The translations under genes and the position numbers were made by a program. The notes beneath the pieces are model-generated. The model was not told where the DNA came from. It did not search any database and saw only the letters and a list, made by a program, of their open reading frames with translations. This document shows positions 1-9,777 of a stretch of 64,000 nucleotides of DNA, in pieces (the stretch's first letter is position 1; the number at the start of each line of letters is the position of its first letter). Source of the stretch: a bacterium (lineage in GTDB: Bacteria > Patescibacteriota > Saccharimonadia > Saccharimonadales > UBA4665); NCBI GenBank assembly GCA_021846445.1, contig JAJZWY010000004.1, forward strand, positions 1 through 64,000. Direction: 5' to 3'.

Positions 1-34
1 CATCTAGCCCACAATACTTGGGGAAGATATTTGT

Positions 35-68
35 AATCCTTTCCCAAAAATATGGAAAGGATTTTTTT
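35..68 (+). terminator. Terminator-like hairpin running into the metK start codon
   Basis: Bases 35-44 pair perfectly with 54-63 (10 bp) around a 9-base loop, and seven T follow at 62-68, directly before the ATG at 69. The 3' arm contains GGAAAGGA, the likely metK ribosome binding site. The shape is that of an intrinsic terminator that would also hide the ribosome binding site. Bases 18-25 can pair with 41-47, which would break the hairpin, so an attenuator switch is possible. That it senses S-adenosylmethionine is only inference, because upstream sequence lies outside the window. Confidence 0.6.
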
Positions 69-1178
69 ATGCAAACTCAACAAAATATATTTACTTCTGA
101 ATCTGTCTGTGCTGGTCATCCAGACAAAATATGTGACCGTATCAGTGATACCATTCTCGATGCTTTAATTGCTCAAGATCCTGATTCCAAAAGCGGTATT
201 GAATGTGTGGTTGGGAATAATCAGATTAGCCTATTTGGAGAAATTAAATCTCGGGCTAACGTAGATTTTAAAAGCTTAACCCTAAAAACAATTGAAGAGC
301 TTGGATATACTAACCCAGATTGGGGATTTAGTTCTAAATCTCATTTTTCAAATTATCTTCACCAACAATCCCCAGATATATCTTTAGGAGTAGATGAAGG
401 GGGTGCTGGAGATCAGGGTATGATGTTTGGATATGCAATCTCTCAAACAGACTCATTAATGCCTCTTCCTATCGTTCTTGCCCATCAGCTTGTTCAAAAA
501 ATTGATCAGCTTCGTATAAATAAAACCATCAAATGGTTAAGACCAGACGGCAAAGCCCAAGTAACTCTAGGACTAGCTAAAAATAAGGTTGAGGTTCTAA
601 AATTAGTGGCAGCTGTTGCTCATAGCGAAGATGTTGATCATCAGCTAGTTCGTCGGACTGTCATTAAGGAAGTGTTTGAACCAGTTTTGGCTAAATTTAG
701 GTTAAAGTTACCCCAACAAGACAAAGACATGGTTGTTAATGGAACAGGTGTTTGGCATATACCTGGTCCAACAAGTGATGCTGGGCTTACTGGTCGTAAA
801 ATTGTTGTTGATGGTTATGGTGGATATGCTCGTGTGGGGGGAGGGGCTTTTAGCGGAAAAGATCCAAGTAAAGTTGATCGTTCGGGGGCATATGCGGCTA
901 GATATATTGCCAAAAATATTGTAGCCAGTGGCTTAGCCAAGCAATGCGAAGTAGGATTAGCTTATGTAATTGGTCAAAGCCGACCATTGATGTTAAGTTT
1001 TAATACCTTTGATCAAAAAGTTGATCTAAATAAATTAAAAAAATTTAGTGAAAACCTAATAGACACTTCCGTTAATGGAATTATTAGGGAATTAAATCTT
1101 AAAAGACCAATTTATCACTTAACTTCTTGCTATGGACATTTTGGGAAAAATAATTTACCTTGGGAAAAAGTAATTTGA
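69..1178 (+). CDS. metK: S-adenosylmethionine synthetase
   Basis: Makes S-adenosylmethionine from methionine and ATP in the cytoplasm. The start is taken at ATG 69 because the protein then begins MQTQQNIFTSESV, followed by the conserved AGHPDK methionine/ATP-binding motif; an upstream in-frame start would add residues that overlap the terminator-like hairpin. The central GAGDQGMMFGYA motif and the glycine-rich GGGAFSGKDPSKVDRSGAYA segment of the active site are intact. At 369 residues it is slightly shorter than usual. It is probably controlled by the hairpin overlapping its ribosome binding site. It ends with TGA, showing TGA is a normal stop here. Confidence 0.95.
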   Translation: MQTQQNIFTSESVCAGHPDKICDRISDTILDALIAQDPDSKSGIECVVGNNQISLFGEIKSRANVDFKSLTLKTIEELGYTNPDWGFSSKSHFSNYLHQQSPDISLGVDEGGAGDQGMMFGYAISQTDSLMPLPIVLAHQLVQKIDQLRINKTIKWLRPDGKAQVTLGLAKNKVEVLKLVAAVAHSEDVDHQLVRRTVIKEVFEPVLAKFRLKLPQQDKDMVVNGTGVWHIPGPTSDAGLTGRKIVVDGYGGYARVGGGAFSGKDPSKVDRSGAYAARYIAKNIVASGLAKQCEVGLAYVIGQSRPLMLSFNTFDQKVDLNKLKKFSENLIDTSVNGIIRELNLKRPIYHLTSCYGHFGKNNLPWEKVI

Positions 1179-1270
1179 TTGAATTATTGTTATGTTTTTG
1201 CTAAAATGAGATCAAGAAATCATTGTTAATAACTGTTTTTGAAGAATGATTTCCGACTAGCGTAAGATCA

Positions 1271-2410
1271 ATGAATAAAATATTCGCTTCGAGTATTAAA
1301 TCGGTAGAGTTAAAGACCCCAAAGCTTTTACAATCTAAAGGCTTGAGGTTTATGCTTGGGGATAAAGAGATACTTCAAGAGGCTAAAGAAAGGCTTAATA
1401 AAGCTAAAACTAGAAGAAAAATTAATCATTTAAGTATAATTCTAATAAATGTTCTAATTATTGTATTTCTAGCAATTTTTATCATAGCTAATCAATTTAA
1501 TAAGAGCGTTTCTAGTTCTTTTTCGTCCCCAGGATCCCTGATAGGAAACCCTCTTGACCAGCTTGCGTCTGCCAATATTGCCCTAACTGTTGCTCAAGTG
1601 TCAAACTTGCCTGAAACAACCGCTATTTCTAACCAGGCTGAATCCCAAAATGCCCAAGTGTCAATGGATGAAGTATCCAATAATATTATCAGTAAAAACC
1701 AAGTTATTGAAACCTCTCTAAAGTCGAACAAGAACATTACTACTTATCGAGTTCAACCAGGTGATACTCTAGCTTCTTTAGCAATAAAGTTTGGTGTTAA
1801 TTCTCAGAGCATTGCAGGATCGAATGGATTAACCATATTTAGCTCATTAACTCCTGGACAGACACTAAATATTCCCCCAATGAATGGACTAGTTTATATT
1901 GTTAAAAGTGGTGATACTATTGCTTCAATTGCTTCAAAGTTTAATATTTCACAAAGTAATTTAATTGCCTATAACGATGCGCAACTAAAGGGTATATATG
2001 TTGGAGAAAAATTATTAATCCCTAATGGATCTTTACCGAGTGCTACTCAATTAAACTATGGCTGGGGTGGTCCAAGCTACGGATTTAATGGGTATGATTG
2101 GGGATATTGTACATGGTACGTTGCTACCCAAATAGCAGTTCCAGATAATTGGGGTAATGCAGGTACCTGGGCCTATTATGCGCAACTTTCTGGATGGAAA
2201 GTAAGCCAAACCACTCCTACCGTAGGAGCTATAGCTCAAGATGATTGGGTCCCAGGTTATTATGGTAACCAAGGTCATGTGGCTATAGTTACGGCCGTAA
2301 GCGGAAATATGATTAAATATAAGGATATGAACGGATTAAGAGGTTTTGACAAGGTTGGGTATAGTGGTTGGGTACCTGCAAGTACTTTCCAAAATTATAT
2401 TACTCATTAA
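1271..2410 (+). CDS. Membrane-anchored LysM-CHAP peptidoglycan hydrolase
   Basis: A predicted cell wall hydrolase of 379 residues. After about 50 basic, cytoplasmic residues there is one membrane segment (LSIILINVLIIVFLAIFII). Two LysM peptidoglycan-binding domains follow, at roughly residues 157-202 and 210-255 (both contain the GDT motif). The C-terminal third is a CHAP amidase/endopeptidase domain with the catalytic cysteine in YCTWYVA and the histidine in GHVAIV. It likely trims peptidoglycan during growth or division. The upstream ribosome binding site is weak. It is followed 30 bases later by obgE. Confidence 0.85.
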   Translation: MNKIFASSIKSVELKTPKLLQSKGLRFMLGDKEILQEAKERLNKAKTRRKINHLSIILINVLIIVFLAIFIIANQFNKSVSSSFSSPGSLIGNPLDQLASANIALTVAQVSNLPETTAISNQAESQNAQVSMDEVSNNIISKNQVIETSLKSNKNITTYRVQPGDTLASLAIKFGVNSQSIAGSNGLTIFSSLTPGQTLNIPPMNGLVYIVKSGDTIASIASKFNISQSNLIAYNDAQLKGIYVGEKLLIPNGSLPSATQLNYGWGGPSYGFNGYDWGYCTWYVATQIAVPDNWGNAGTWAYYAQLSGWKVSQTTPTVGAIAQDDWVPGYYGNQGHVAIVTAVSGNMIKYKDMNGLRGFDKVGYSGWVPASTFQNYITH

Positions 2411-2440
2411 TTATATCAATAGCTTAGGGGATGACTGGGT

Positions 2441-3718
2441 ATGAATTTTATAGATAAAGTCGAGATTAAATTAATTGCTGGAAATGGTGGAAATGGTCAT
2501 AAAAGCTTTCGACATGAAAAGTTTGTTAATAAGGGGGGGCCTGATGGTGGAGATGGTGGTAATGGTGGAAATATAATATTTGAGGTTAGCTCAAATATTG
2601 ATACCCTAATGAACTTTAGGTTTCAAAAGGAACTTAGGGCAGGTAATGGTCAGGAAGGTGGCAAGAACAAAAGACATGGTAAGAATGGTCAAGATCTAGT
2701 CGTTAAGGTACCCCAGGGCACTTTAGTATTAGATTCAAATCATCAACAAATTGCCGACCTAACTAAGTTAGGACAAACAGAAATTATTGGATTAGGTGGT
2801 AGGGGTGGTTTTGGCAATGCTCATTTTGTGTCATCAACGAGACAAGCTCCAAACTTTGCCGAAAAAGGTGAGCCTGGCCAAGAAATAGATGCTATTTTAG
2901 AACTTAAACTGATTGCAGATATTGGGTTAATTGGCCTTCCAAATGCTGGCAAATCTACTCTCCTTTCCAGACTAAGTAATGCTCGCCCATTGATCGCAGA
3001 TTATCCTTTTACGACCATAACTCCGAATTTAGGTGTTCTTGACCTAGACAATAAAAAGAGTGTTTTGTTGGCAGACATTCCAGGACTAATTGAAGGTGCC
3101 TCACATGGCAAGGGATTAGGAATAGATTTTTTAAAACACATCGAACGGACTAATTCATTACTTCACTTAATCGATATTTATAGCAATAATCTAGTTAATG
3201 ATTATAAGGTTATCCGGAATGAGCTTATTTCCTATAGTAAAAAACTAGCTAAATTAAAAGAGATAATCGTCCTAAATAAAGTAGAAGGATTTTCGGAAGA
3301 AGAGATAGATTATATTATTGCTAATCTAAAAAAAGAAATAGGAAACAATCCCAAAATTGTCCCAATATCTGCAAAATCTGGATTTAACCTAGACCTTTTA
3401 AAACGAGAGATTGCTCAATTAGAAAATAAACGAGTTGAACAAACAAAAATAATTAAAAACAAAATCCCAGTTATAACGCATCGAACTAATCAGGATAATA
3501 GCTTTAAAATACTTAAGAAAAAAGATAGATTTATAATCACTGGAAATAAAATAAATAAATTCGGATACAGGACAGATTTTAATGATTCTGAAGCAGTAAT
3601 AAGATTAAAAAACATCCTCTTAAAACAGGGGATTATAGGGGCCTTAAAAACTAAGAAAGTAAAAGCTGGAGACATTATCCAGATTGGTCCAGAAGTGGAC
3701 CAGATTATTAAGTTCTAG
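2441..3718 (+). CDS. obgE: GTPase Obg (ribosome assembly / stress)
   Basis: An essential GTPase acting on the 50S ribosomal subunit and the stress response. The N-terminal glycine-rich Obg fold is clear (repeated GGxGG, e.g. GGPDGGDGGNGGN). It is followed by a GTPase domain with the P-loop GLPNAGKS, the switch DIPGLIEGA, NKVE for guanine recognition and SAKSG. A C-terminal OCT-like domain lies at about residues 350-425. Full length at 425 residues. Its stop codon directly abuts the end of the small convergent gene at 3719. Confidence 0.95.
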   Translation: MNFIDKVEIKLIAGNGGNGHKSFRHEKFVNKGGPDGGDGGNGGNIIFEVSSNIDTLMNFRFQKELRAGNGQEGGKNKRHGKNGQDLVVKVPQGTLVLDSNHQQIADLTKLGQTEIIGLGGRGGFGNAHFVSSTRQAPNFAEKGEPGQEIDAILELKLIADIGLIGLPNAGKSTLLSRLSNARPLIADYPFTTITPNLGVLDLDNKKSVLLADIPGLIEGASHGKGLGIDFLKHIERTNSLLHLIDIYSNNLVNDYKVIRNELISYSKKLAKLKEIIVLNKVEGFSEEEIDYIIANLKKEIGNNPKIVPISAKSGFNLDLLKREIAQLENKRVEQTKIIKNKIPVITHRTNQDNSFKILKKKDRFIITGNKINKFGYRTDFNDSEAVIRLKNILLKQGIIGALKTKKVKAGDIIQIGPEVDQIIKF

Positions 3719-4003
3719 TTAGTTGATTTTTTTATGTAAGAGTTTAGCATCTAAAATTACTCTGATTGGTTTTTGGCTATTAGCTGTAGATTCTCTATTT
3801 ATTTTCTTAAGATAAAGACTGAACAAGGTCAAGATAAATAGAAGAAACATTACCAGAACAGCATCAAAATTTATTTGAATGTTTGTCCCTGGTATTAGAC
3901 CTAATACGAAAAATGTTTGCATGATCCCCCAATCCTCCAATAAATGAACAATAAAGATAATACTATAAAATAGCAACTGAGTCAATATGGTGACAAAATA
4001 CAA
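3719..4003 (-). CDS. Small membrane protein, unknown function
   Basis: A 94-residue reading frame with two or three hydrophobic stretches, the clearest being an N-terminal helix and FDAVLVMFLLFILTLFSLYL, then a basic tail. The true start may be the internal methionine in the MQTFFVLGLIPGTN segment. It converges on obgE with no intervening bases, a spacing expected of a real gene in a compact genome, but I do not recognise the family. It could be a spurious frame, though hydrophobic spacing and the charged tail favour a real membrane protein. Confidence 0.5.
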   Translation of the reverse strand: MYFVTILTQLLFYSIIFIVHLLEDWGIMQTFFVLGLIPGTNIQINFDAVLVMFLLFILTLFSLYLKKINRESTANSQKPIRVILDAKLLHKKIN

Positions 4004-4128
4004 TAATTATAGTGGCCCTATATTAGACCTAATACTCTCTCTTACTTTCGATGGGTTTATATTGATACTAGCCAAAACAGCTATTTTGGAGTATACTTTA
4101 TAAACTTAAAATTTATGAAAGGTATGTT

Positions 4129-6939
4129 TTGGCAGATCAAATTGTAATTCGCGGTGCTAGAGAACATAATCTTAAAAATATTGATTTAGTAATTCCTAGA
4201 AACAAGTTGGTGGTAATTACGGGATTAAGTGGTTCAGGAAAGTCTTCATTAGCCTTTGATACTGTTTACGCTGAAGGCCAAAGGAGATACGTTGAAAGTT
4301 TAAGTTCGTATGCCCGCCAGTTTTTGGGAATTATGGAAAAACCGGATGTTGATCAAATTGATGGACTTAGTCCGGCAATAAGTATTGATCAAAAATCTAG
4401 CTCCAGAAACCCACGTTCTACAGTTGCAACCGTTACAGAGATTTATGACTATTTACGTCTTTTATTTGCTCGGATCGGAGTGCCCCATTGTCCAATTGAC
4501 CAGAGTCCTGTATTTAAAAAAAGCAAAGAAGACATTATTTCAGAAATTTCTGTATCGTATCTTGACAAAAAAATTCTAATTTTAGCCCCAATAGTTGAAG
4601 ACAAAAAGGGCGCTTTTGAACATATTCCTAGCCAATACAGTAAGGCAGGATACGGAAGAGCATTAGTTGATGGTACTATTTATGAATTAGATGAGTTTCC
4701 TGACTTAGATAAAAATATTAGGCACAATATTTTTATAGTTATAGATCGGATTGTAGTTTTGGAAAATGACAGTTTAAGATTATCCCAAGCTATCGAACAA
4801 GCACTTAGTTTCTCGGAAAACCAAATTGCTATCATGGATTATGATCAAAATAAAATTGAAAAGTTTTCATTACTCTATGGTTGTTTAAAACATCCAGAAA
4901 TTAAAATTCCGGAACTTGAACCTCGATCATTTAGCTTTAATTCTCCTCAGGGAGCATGTCCGGTATGTACTGGTCTAGGATATCGACAAGAAATTGATCC
5001 AGAACTTGTAATCCCAAACGGAAATTTAACTTTAGCTGAGGGTGCAATTAGACCATATAATAGAATTAGACCAGATTTATGGTATCTTAAAAAACTTGAA
5101 GCCTTAGCCAATAAATATAAATTTAGTCTTCATCAAGAATTATCCGAAATATCTCCAGAAAATATTAAAAGAATTCTTTTTGGGACTGCCGAAGAAAAAT
5201 ATCCAATTAGTATCGGCCGAGATAGAGTAGTTGAAGTTAAATATAACGGGGTAATCAATGATCTCCAAAAAAGATACAATGAAACAGAGAGTGATTTTAT
5301 CCGCAAAGATATTGAAAAATATATGCATCAAAAACCTTGTCACGCATGTTTGGGTTTAAGGTTAAGACCAGAAGTTTTGGCGGTTAAAATAAACCAAAAA
5401 TCTATTATGGATATTTGTCAGATGGATATTGAAGAGGCTTTAGACTGGTTTGTAAATCTAAAATTATCCGACAAAGAACTAAATATTGGTAGTCAAATCT
5501 TAAAAGAGATAGACGCCAGACTTAATTTTTTAATAGATGTTGGGCTTAATTATTTAACACTACTCCGAAGTGCCAATACTCTAAGTGGTGGTGAAGCACA
5601 AAGGATTAGGCTAGCAACTCAAATTGGATCAGGACTGATGGGAGTTTTATATGTTTTAGATGAACCATCAATTGGGCTACATCAAAGAGATAACCAGAAA
5701 TTAATAAAAACTTTAAAACATTTAAGAGATCTAGGTAATAGCGTGATTGTGGTTGAACACGACGAGGATACTATAAGAACCGCAGATTATCTTATAGATA
5801 TTGGTCCAGGAGCTGGAATTCATGGTGGACATGTAGTTGCTTTTGGTACTCCCCAAGAAGTTGAAAAAGAAAACAAAAGTATAACAGCAAAATATTTAAC
5901 CAAGGAAAAAAAGATTCCCGTACCCCAAAAAAGAAGAACTGGGAATAATAAAACAATTCAGATTATTGGGGCTTCCCAAAACAATCTAAAAAATATTAAT
6001 GTTAGTATACCTCTCAATGAGTTAGTTGTTGTGACTGGTGTTTCTGGATCTGGAAAGTCTAGCCTTATTAACGACATTTTAGCTAGAGAATTATTAGTTC
6101 AATTACATAGAGCTTCCTTAGTTCCAGGTAAATTTAAAGATATATTGGGTGTCAAAAACTTGGATAAGGCTATTATTATTGATCAAGAGGCAATTGGCCG
6201 AACTCCCCGGTCTAATCCTGCAACATATACTGGACTATTTACCCCGATCCGAGAATTGTTTGCCTCTGTACCTGAGGCTAAAATACGAGGCTACAATCCT
6301 GGTAGATTTAGTTTTAATGTAGTTGGAGGGAGATGTGAAAATTGTAAGGGAGATGGAATTATTAAAATAGAAATGCATTTTTTGCCAGATGTTTATGTGA
6401 GTTGCGAAGTTTGCCATGGTAGAAGATATAACAAAGAAGCCTTAGAGATTTTATATAAAGCTAAAAATATTAGCCAAATTTTAGATATGACAATTGAACA
6501 AGCTCTAGCATTTTTTGAAAATATTCCGATTATTAGCCGAAAACTTCAGACCTTACAAGACGTCGGCCTAGGATACATTAAATTGGGACAACCCGCTACA
6601 ACTCTAAGTGGCGGTGAAGCTCAAAGGGTAAAGCTTTCTACTGAACTTTCACGCCGACCTACTGGTAGGACTTTATATATTTTGGATGAGCCAACAACTG
6701 GACTCCACTTTGAAGATGTATCCAGGTTGATTAGAATACTTCATCAATTAGTCGATGCCGGAAACAGTGTAATTGTTATTGAACATAATTTAGATGTTAT
6801 TAAAAATGCTGATCATATTATAGATATTGGACCCGATGGGGGAAACTCTGGAGGTCAAATTGTAGCCCAGGGAACTCCGGAACAGATAATTAACCAAAAT
6901 TCATATACTGCCCAATTTCTAAAAAGCCATTTAATTTGA
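4129..6939 (+). CDS. uvrA: Excinuclease ABC subunit A
   Basis: The damage-recognition ATPase of nucleotide excision repair, which loads UvrB onto damaged DNA. Start is TTG at 4129, preceded by GAAAGG at 4117-4122; the protein then begins with the family-typical [18 protein letters not shown]. Two ABC ATPase modules are visible: Walker [14 protein letters not shown] and [13 protein letters not shown], with signatures [12 protein letters not shown] and [12 protein letters not shown]. Two zinc modules are visible (CPVCTGLG region and CENCKGDG with CEVCHGRRY). Full length at 936 residues. uvrC lies at 9778. The 3' end overlaps the convergent DedA gene by 9 bases. Confidence 0.96.
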   Translation: MADQIVIRGAREHNLKNIDLVIPRNKLVVITGLSGSGKSSLAFDTVYAEGQRRYVESLSSYARQFLGIMEKPDVDQIDGLSPAISIDQKSSSRNPRSTVATVTEIYDYLRLLFARIGVPHCPIDQSPVFKKSKEDIISEISVSYLDKKILILAPIVEDKKGAFEHIPSQYSKAGYGRALVDGTIYELDEFPDLDKNIRHNIFIVIDRIVVLENDSLRLSQAIEQALSFSENQIAIMDYDQNKIEKFSLLYGCLKHPEIKIPELEPRSFSFNSPQGACPVCTGLGYRQEIDPELVIPNGNLTLAEGAIRPYNRIRPDLWYLKKLEALANKYKFSLHQELSEISPENIKRILFGTAEEKYPISIGRDRVVEVKYNGVINDLQKRYNETESDFIRKDIEKYMHQKPCHACLGLRLRPEVLAVKINQKSIMDICQMDIEEALDWFVNLKLSDKELNIGSQILKEIDARLNFLIDVGLNYLTLLRSANTLSGGEAQRIRLATQIGSGLMGVLYVLDEPSIGLHQRDNQKLIKTLKHLRDLGNSVIVVEHDEDTIRTADYLIDIGPGAGIHGGHVVAFGTPQEVEKENKSITAKYLTKEKKIPVPQKRRTGNNKTIQIIGASQNNLKNINVSIPLNELVVVTGVSGSGKSSLINDILARELLVQLHRASLVPGKFKDILGVKNLDKAIIIDQEAIGRTPRSNPATYTGLFTPIRELFASVPEAKIRGYNPGRFSFNVVGGRCENCKGDGIIKIEMHFLPDVYVSCEVCHGRRYNKEALEILYKAKNISQILDMTIEQALAFFENIPIISRKLQTLQDVGLGYIKLGQPATTLSGGEAQRVKLSTELSRRPTGRTLYILDEPTTGLHFEDVSRLIRILHQLVDAGNSVIVIEHNLDVIKNADHIIDIGPDGGNSGGQIVAQGTPEQIINQNSYTAQFLKSHLI

Positions 6940-7551
6940 ATCTATCTTTTTATTTTTGTTCCTTATCTTGATATGTCTTAGGGTCAAATGAATAATAGTT
7001 GGACCTGCGGAAAGGGCTACAACTAGTGCGACAACGATCAAAATATAATGGTCAACATTTGGGATTCTACTTCCAATATAATATCCAACCAATGTAATTA
7101 CGATTGCCCAGGCACTATCACCAATTAAGTCAAGTACTAAATACTTTTTATATTTTAACTTAGCTACTCCTGCGACTAATGGATTAAATGTTCGTATAAT
7201 AGGCAAGAAATGGGCAATTAAAATAGTCTTATTCCCGTATTTTTCGTAGAATTGATCGGCTCTTTTGATATGTTTAGGATCAAACAAAATATTGTCTTCT
7301 TTTTGAAATATTTTTCTCCCTATTTTCCTTCCAATCCAAAATGAAGTACTATCTCCAGCACTAGCTGCTATCGCTCCGACAATAATGACGGCAATTAAAT
7401 TCATTTTTCCTTGCATCGCATAGATTCCTGCCGCAATCAATAAAGTATCTCCCGGGAGAAAGAATCCTAGAAATAATCCAACCTCTGCAAATAAAAACAA
7501 AGCTAGAATATACAAACCTCCAGATTGGATCAGGTGGGTGACGTTAAACAT
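6931..7551 (-). CDS. DedA-family membrane protein (SNARE-associated domain)
   Basis: A polytopic membrane protein of 206 residues with the DedA hallmarks: FFLPGDTLLIAAGIYA near the N-terminus, FWIGRKIGRK after the second helix, and the motif containing FLPIIRTFNPLVAGVAK with the conserved arginine. DedA proteins are thought to scavenge or flip polyprenyl-phosphate or phospholipid carriers. A second member lies at 54720-55343. The gene overlaps the end of uvrA on the opposite strand. Confidence 0.88.
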   Translation of the reverse strand: MFNVTHLIQSGGLYILALFLFAEVGLFLGFFLPGDTLLIAAGIYAMQGKMNLIAVIIVGAIAASAGDSTSFWIGRKIGRKIFQKEDNILFDPKHIKRADQFYEKYGNKTILIAHFLPIIRTFNPLVAGVAKLKYKKYLVLDLIGDSAWAIVITLVGYYIGSRIPNVDHYILIVVALVVALSAGPTIIHLTLRHIKIRNKNKKIDSN

Positions 7552-7601
7552 TCAATTTATTATATATGATTCAAGTATGACTTAACTAATTGAAATTAAT
7601 C

Positions 7602-7610
7602 TGATATAAT
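7602..7610 (+). promoter_or_regulatory. Extended -10 promoter of rplY
   Basis: TGATATAAT is a perfect extended -10 element; a weak TTAACT at 7582-7587 gives a 17-base spacer. It predicts a short leader before the AAGGAG ribosome binding site and ATG 7654. Confidence 0.55.
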
Positions 7611-7653
7611 CCAAGTTAAAGAAAATTAAACTTTATCTAAGGAGAATTATTTA

Positions 7654-8343
7654 ATGTCATCTGATCAGATCGTCCTAGAATTAGAGAAAAGAGATATTTT
7701 GGGCAAAAAAGTTAAACATTTACGGAAAAAAGGGTTAATTCCAGCCGTTATCCATAACCATGGACTAGACTCTATTATTGTCCAAGGCGAAGCCAAAGAG
7801 GTCAATAGAGTTTACGGACTAGCCGGAAAACATCACCCCATTATTGTTAAAGTGGGTAGTAATCAATATACTGCTCTAATTAAGGATGTTCATATTGAAA
7901 ATAAGCATCAAGCAATCACCCATTTAGTACTAAATTCTGTTAGGGAAGATCAGACTGTTGAAGCAGAAGTACCAATACACCCCAAATATGATCAGGGGAA
8001 TGAATCGTCTCCAGCAGAAAGAGCGGGCTTGCTGGTTCTTAATCAGGCAGAAAGCGTTAAGGTTGAAGCAATTCCTAAAAACATACCGGACGTTATCTAT
8101 TATGATGCCGAAAAATTGGTTAATATCGGTGATCATATTAAAGCTTCAGAATTAATTCTACCTGAGGGAGTTAGTCTGATCGAGGACCAAGATTTTCAGG
8201 TTGCAGCTGTATTTGAACCTAGTGCTGTGGCAGCATCTAATGATGCAGTGGGAGGAGAGACAGAAGAAGAGCAAGCACCAGCTGAAAACCAAGATGAGGC
8301 TGTATCAACTGAGAGTGAAAACCAAACCGAAGAAAATAAATAA
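7654..8343 (+). CDS. rplY: 50S ribosomal protein L25 (general stress protein Ctc type)
   Basis: Binds 5S rRNA in the large ribosomal subunit. The N-terminal L25 domain (VLELEKRDILGKKVKHLRKKGLIPAVI) is followed by the Ctc-type TL5 domain, ending in a very acidic tail rich in Glu, Ala and Gln from about residue 195. The ribosome binding site AAGGAGAA sits 8 bases before ATG. The length of 229 residues matches the two-domain form. Followed 42 bases later by an unknown gene on the same strand. Confidence 0.93.
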   Translation: MSSDQIVLELEKRDILGKKVKHLRKKGLIPAVIHNHGLDSIIVQGEAKEVNRVYGLAGKHHPIIVKVGSNQYTALIKDVHIENKHQAITHLVLNSVREDQTVEAEVPIHPKYDQGNESSPAERAGLLVLNQAESVKVEAIPKNIPDVIYYDAEKLVNIGDHIKASELILPEGVSLIEDQDFQVAAVFEPSAVAASNDAVGGETEEEQAPAENQDEAVSTESENQTEENK

Positions 8344-8385
8344 GTTTATTGGTTTTCTAATAAAGGTTTAGTGCAAGGATAATTG

Positions 8386-9762
8386 ATGGAGAATGATCCG
8401 AGATTCAAGAACGAAGAAGATGAGGATGAGGAAGATCAGGATTTTCCTAAAGTAGCCGTATTTGTAAAGGAAACCCCAAACAAAGACCAAATCCAAATTG
8501 AAAAAAATGAGCATTCATTTTTAGATCAACTTTTTAGGGCAGATAAAGCACCTGAACTGGAAGAACAAGCCATACTGGAGGAATTAAACGAAGCAGAAGT
8601 TAATGATCTTTCTAAGGTTATAGCCCAAGATAGAATTAGGGAAATAGACCGGAGCTCAAATAGTCAGCTTTTAATTGAAGATTTAGCTGCTCAAAGCTAT
8701 TTAGAAAGTGTTGTTATATCGGGGGAAGCCAATGAAGCTTTTTTAAAAACAATTGATATTTTGGACATTGACAAAAAGCATCAGCAAGATGTCCAATCAT
8801 TAATTACTCAATCGTCTTTCAGTGATAGTTATACTCAATCTAAAAAATATGCCCCTAAGTTACAAGACAAAGGCAATTTTTCAAAACAGTCAAATCCATC
8901 TATTTATCCAAGAGAGTCAATAGATAATCCCTCAACTACTGTTACCAATAAGGATCAGAAGCCAAATTCAAAATCTAAAAGTTTAACTTTGTCTACACTG
9001 CTAGTTGAAAGTTTATTTCAAAGGAGAGAACCACGGCTTAAAAATAAATCAATAGACCATCAATTAAAAGAAAGGCTTAATCAACGAGTTTTTAAGCTAA
9101 CAGAAAATATTTTAACTAATGAACAAAAAATACGTCAATTATCTAAAGATATGAATGTGGTTAAGAAGGCTGAAATGCCAATAATTTATCAAAAGCTAAA
9201 AACAGAACATCTAGCCCAGAAAGAAATAGAAAAATCAAAAAAAGTAAGCCCAGAGTCTGTTCCAGAAGATAAGATTGATACCAAGAAAAAAATTATTCAA
9301 AAACTAGGTACTAAAGAAATACTTAATGTTGCTTCTAAGATAGAGATCGACAAAATATCGATAAAAAAGTTATATTTAAAACGTTTAATTTCCGAAAAAG
9401 GTTTAAGGAGAATAGTGGAAGCCTATTTTAGGGGAATGGACATAAAAGCAGTTTTAAAAAAAGAATTGATTCAAAAGGAAATAGATTTCGAAAGAGACCC
9501 TTTGTTGCGAGATAGAGGAGTTGATTTAGGAGATTATCGGCCAGAAAAGATCAACATAGACAAACTTATAAAAATAAAGGGTATATCTTGGGATGACCAA
9601 AAAGTTGTCAAAACAAGCTCAAGTTCAATTCTAAAACAAGAATCAAGAACGTCACCAAGAACAACCAAGGGGGCGGTTCCTAAATTAATTGATTTTATTG
9701 TAATTAGTTTATTATTAATTTTATCTGTAATTGTGCTATTAATATTGATCGAAAAAGGATAG
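8386..9762 (+). CDS. Acidic, coiled, C-terminally anchored protein of unknown function
   Basis: A 458-residue protein starting at ATG 8386 (a TTG one codon earlier is less likely). The first third is very acidic and low complexity. The middle is rich in Lys, Glu and Gln and likely helical. The last 25 residues form one membrane segment (LIDFIVISLLLILSVIVLLILI), so the bulk probably sits in the cytoplasm as a tail-anchored protein. I recognise no domain. It lies 15 bases before uvrC and may be co-transcribed with rplY and uvrC. Confidence 0.75.
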   Translation: MENDPRFKNEEDEDEEDQDFPKVAVFVKETPNKDQIQIEKNEHSFLDQLFRADKAPELEEQAILEELNEAEVNDLSKVIAQDRIREIDRSSNSQLLIEDLAAQSYLESVVISGEANEAFLKTIDILDIDKKHQQDVQSLITQSSFSDSYTQSKKYAPKLQDKGNFSKQSNPSIYPRESIDNPSTTVTNKDQKPNSKSKSLTLSTLLVESLFQRREPRLKNKSIDHQLKERLNQRVFKLTENILTNEQKIRQLSKDMNVVKKAEMPIIYQKLKTEHLAQKEIEKSKKVSPESVPEDKIDTKKKIIQKLGTKEILNVASKIEIDKISIKKLYLKRLISEKGLRRIVEAYFRGMDIKAVLKKELIQKEIDFERDPLLRDRGVDLGDYRPEKINIDKLIKIKGISWDDQKVVKTSSSSILKQESRTSPRTTKGAVPKLIDFIVISLLLILSVIVLLILIEKG

Positions 9763-9777
9763 AGATTAGTTATCCAA

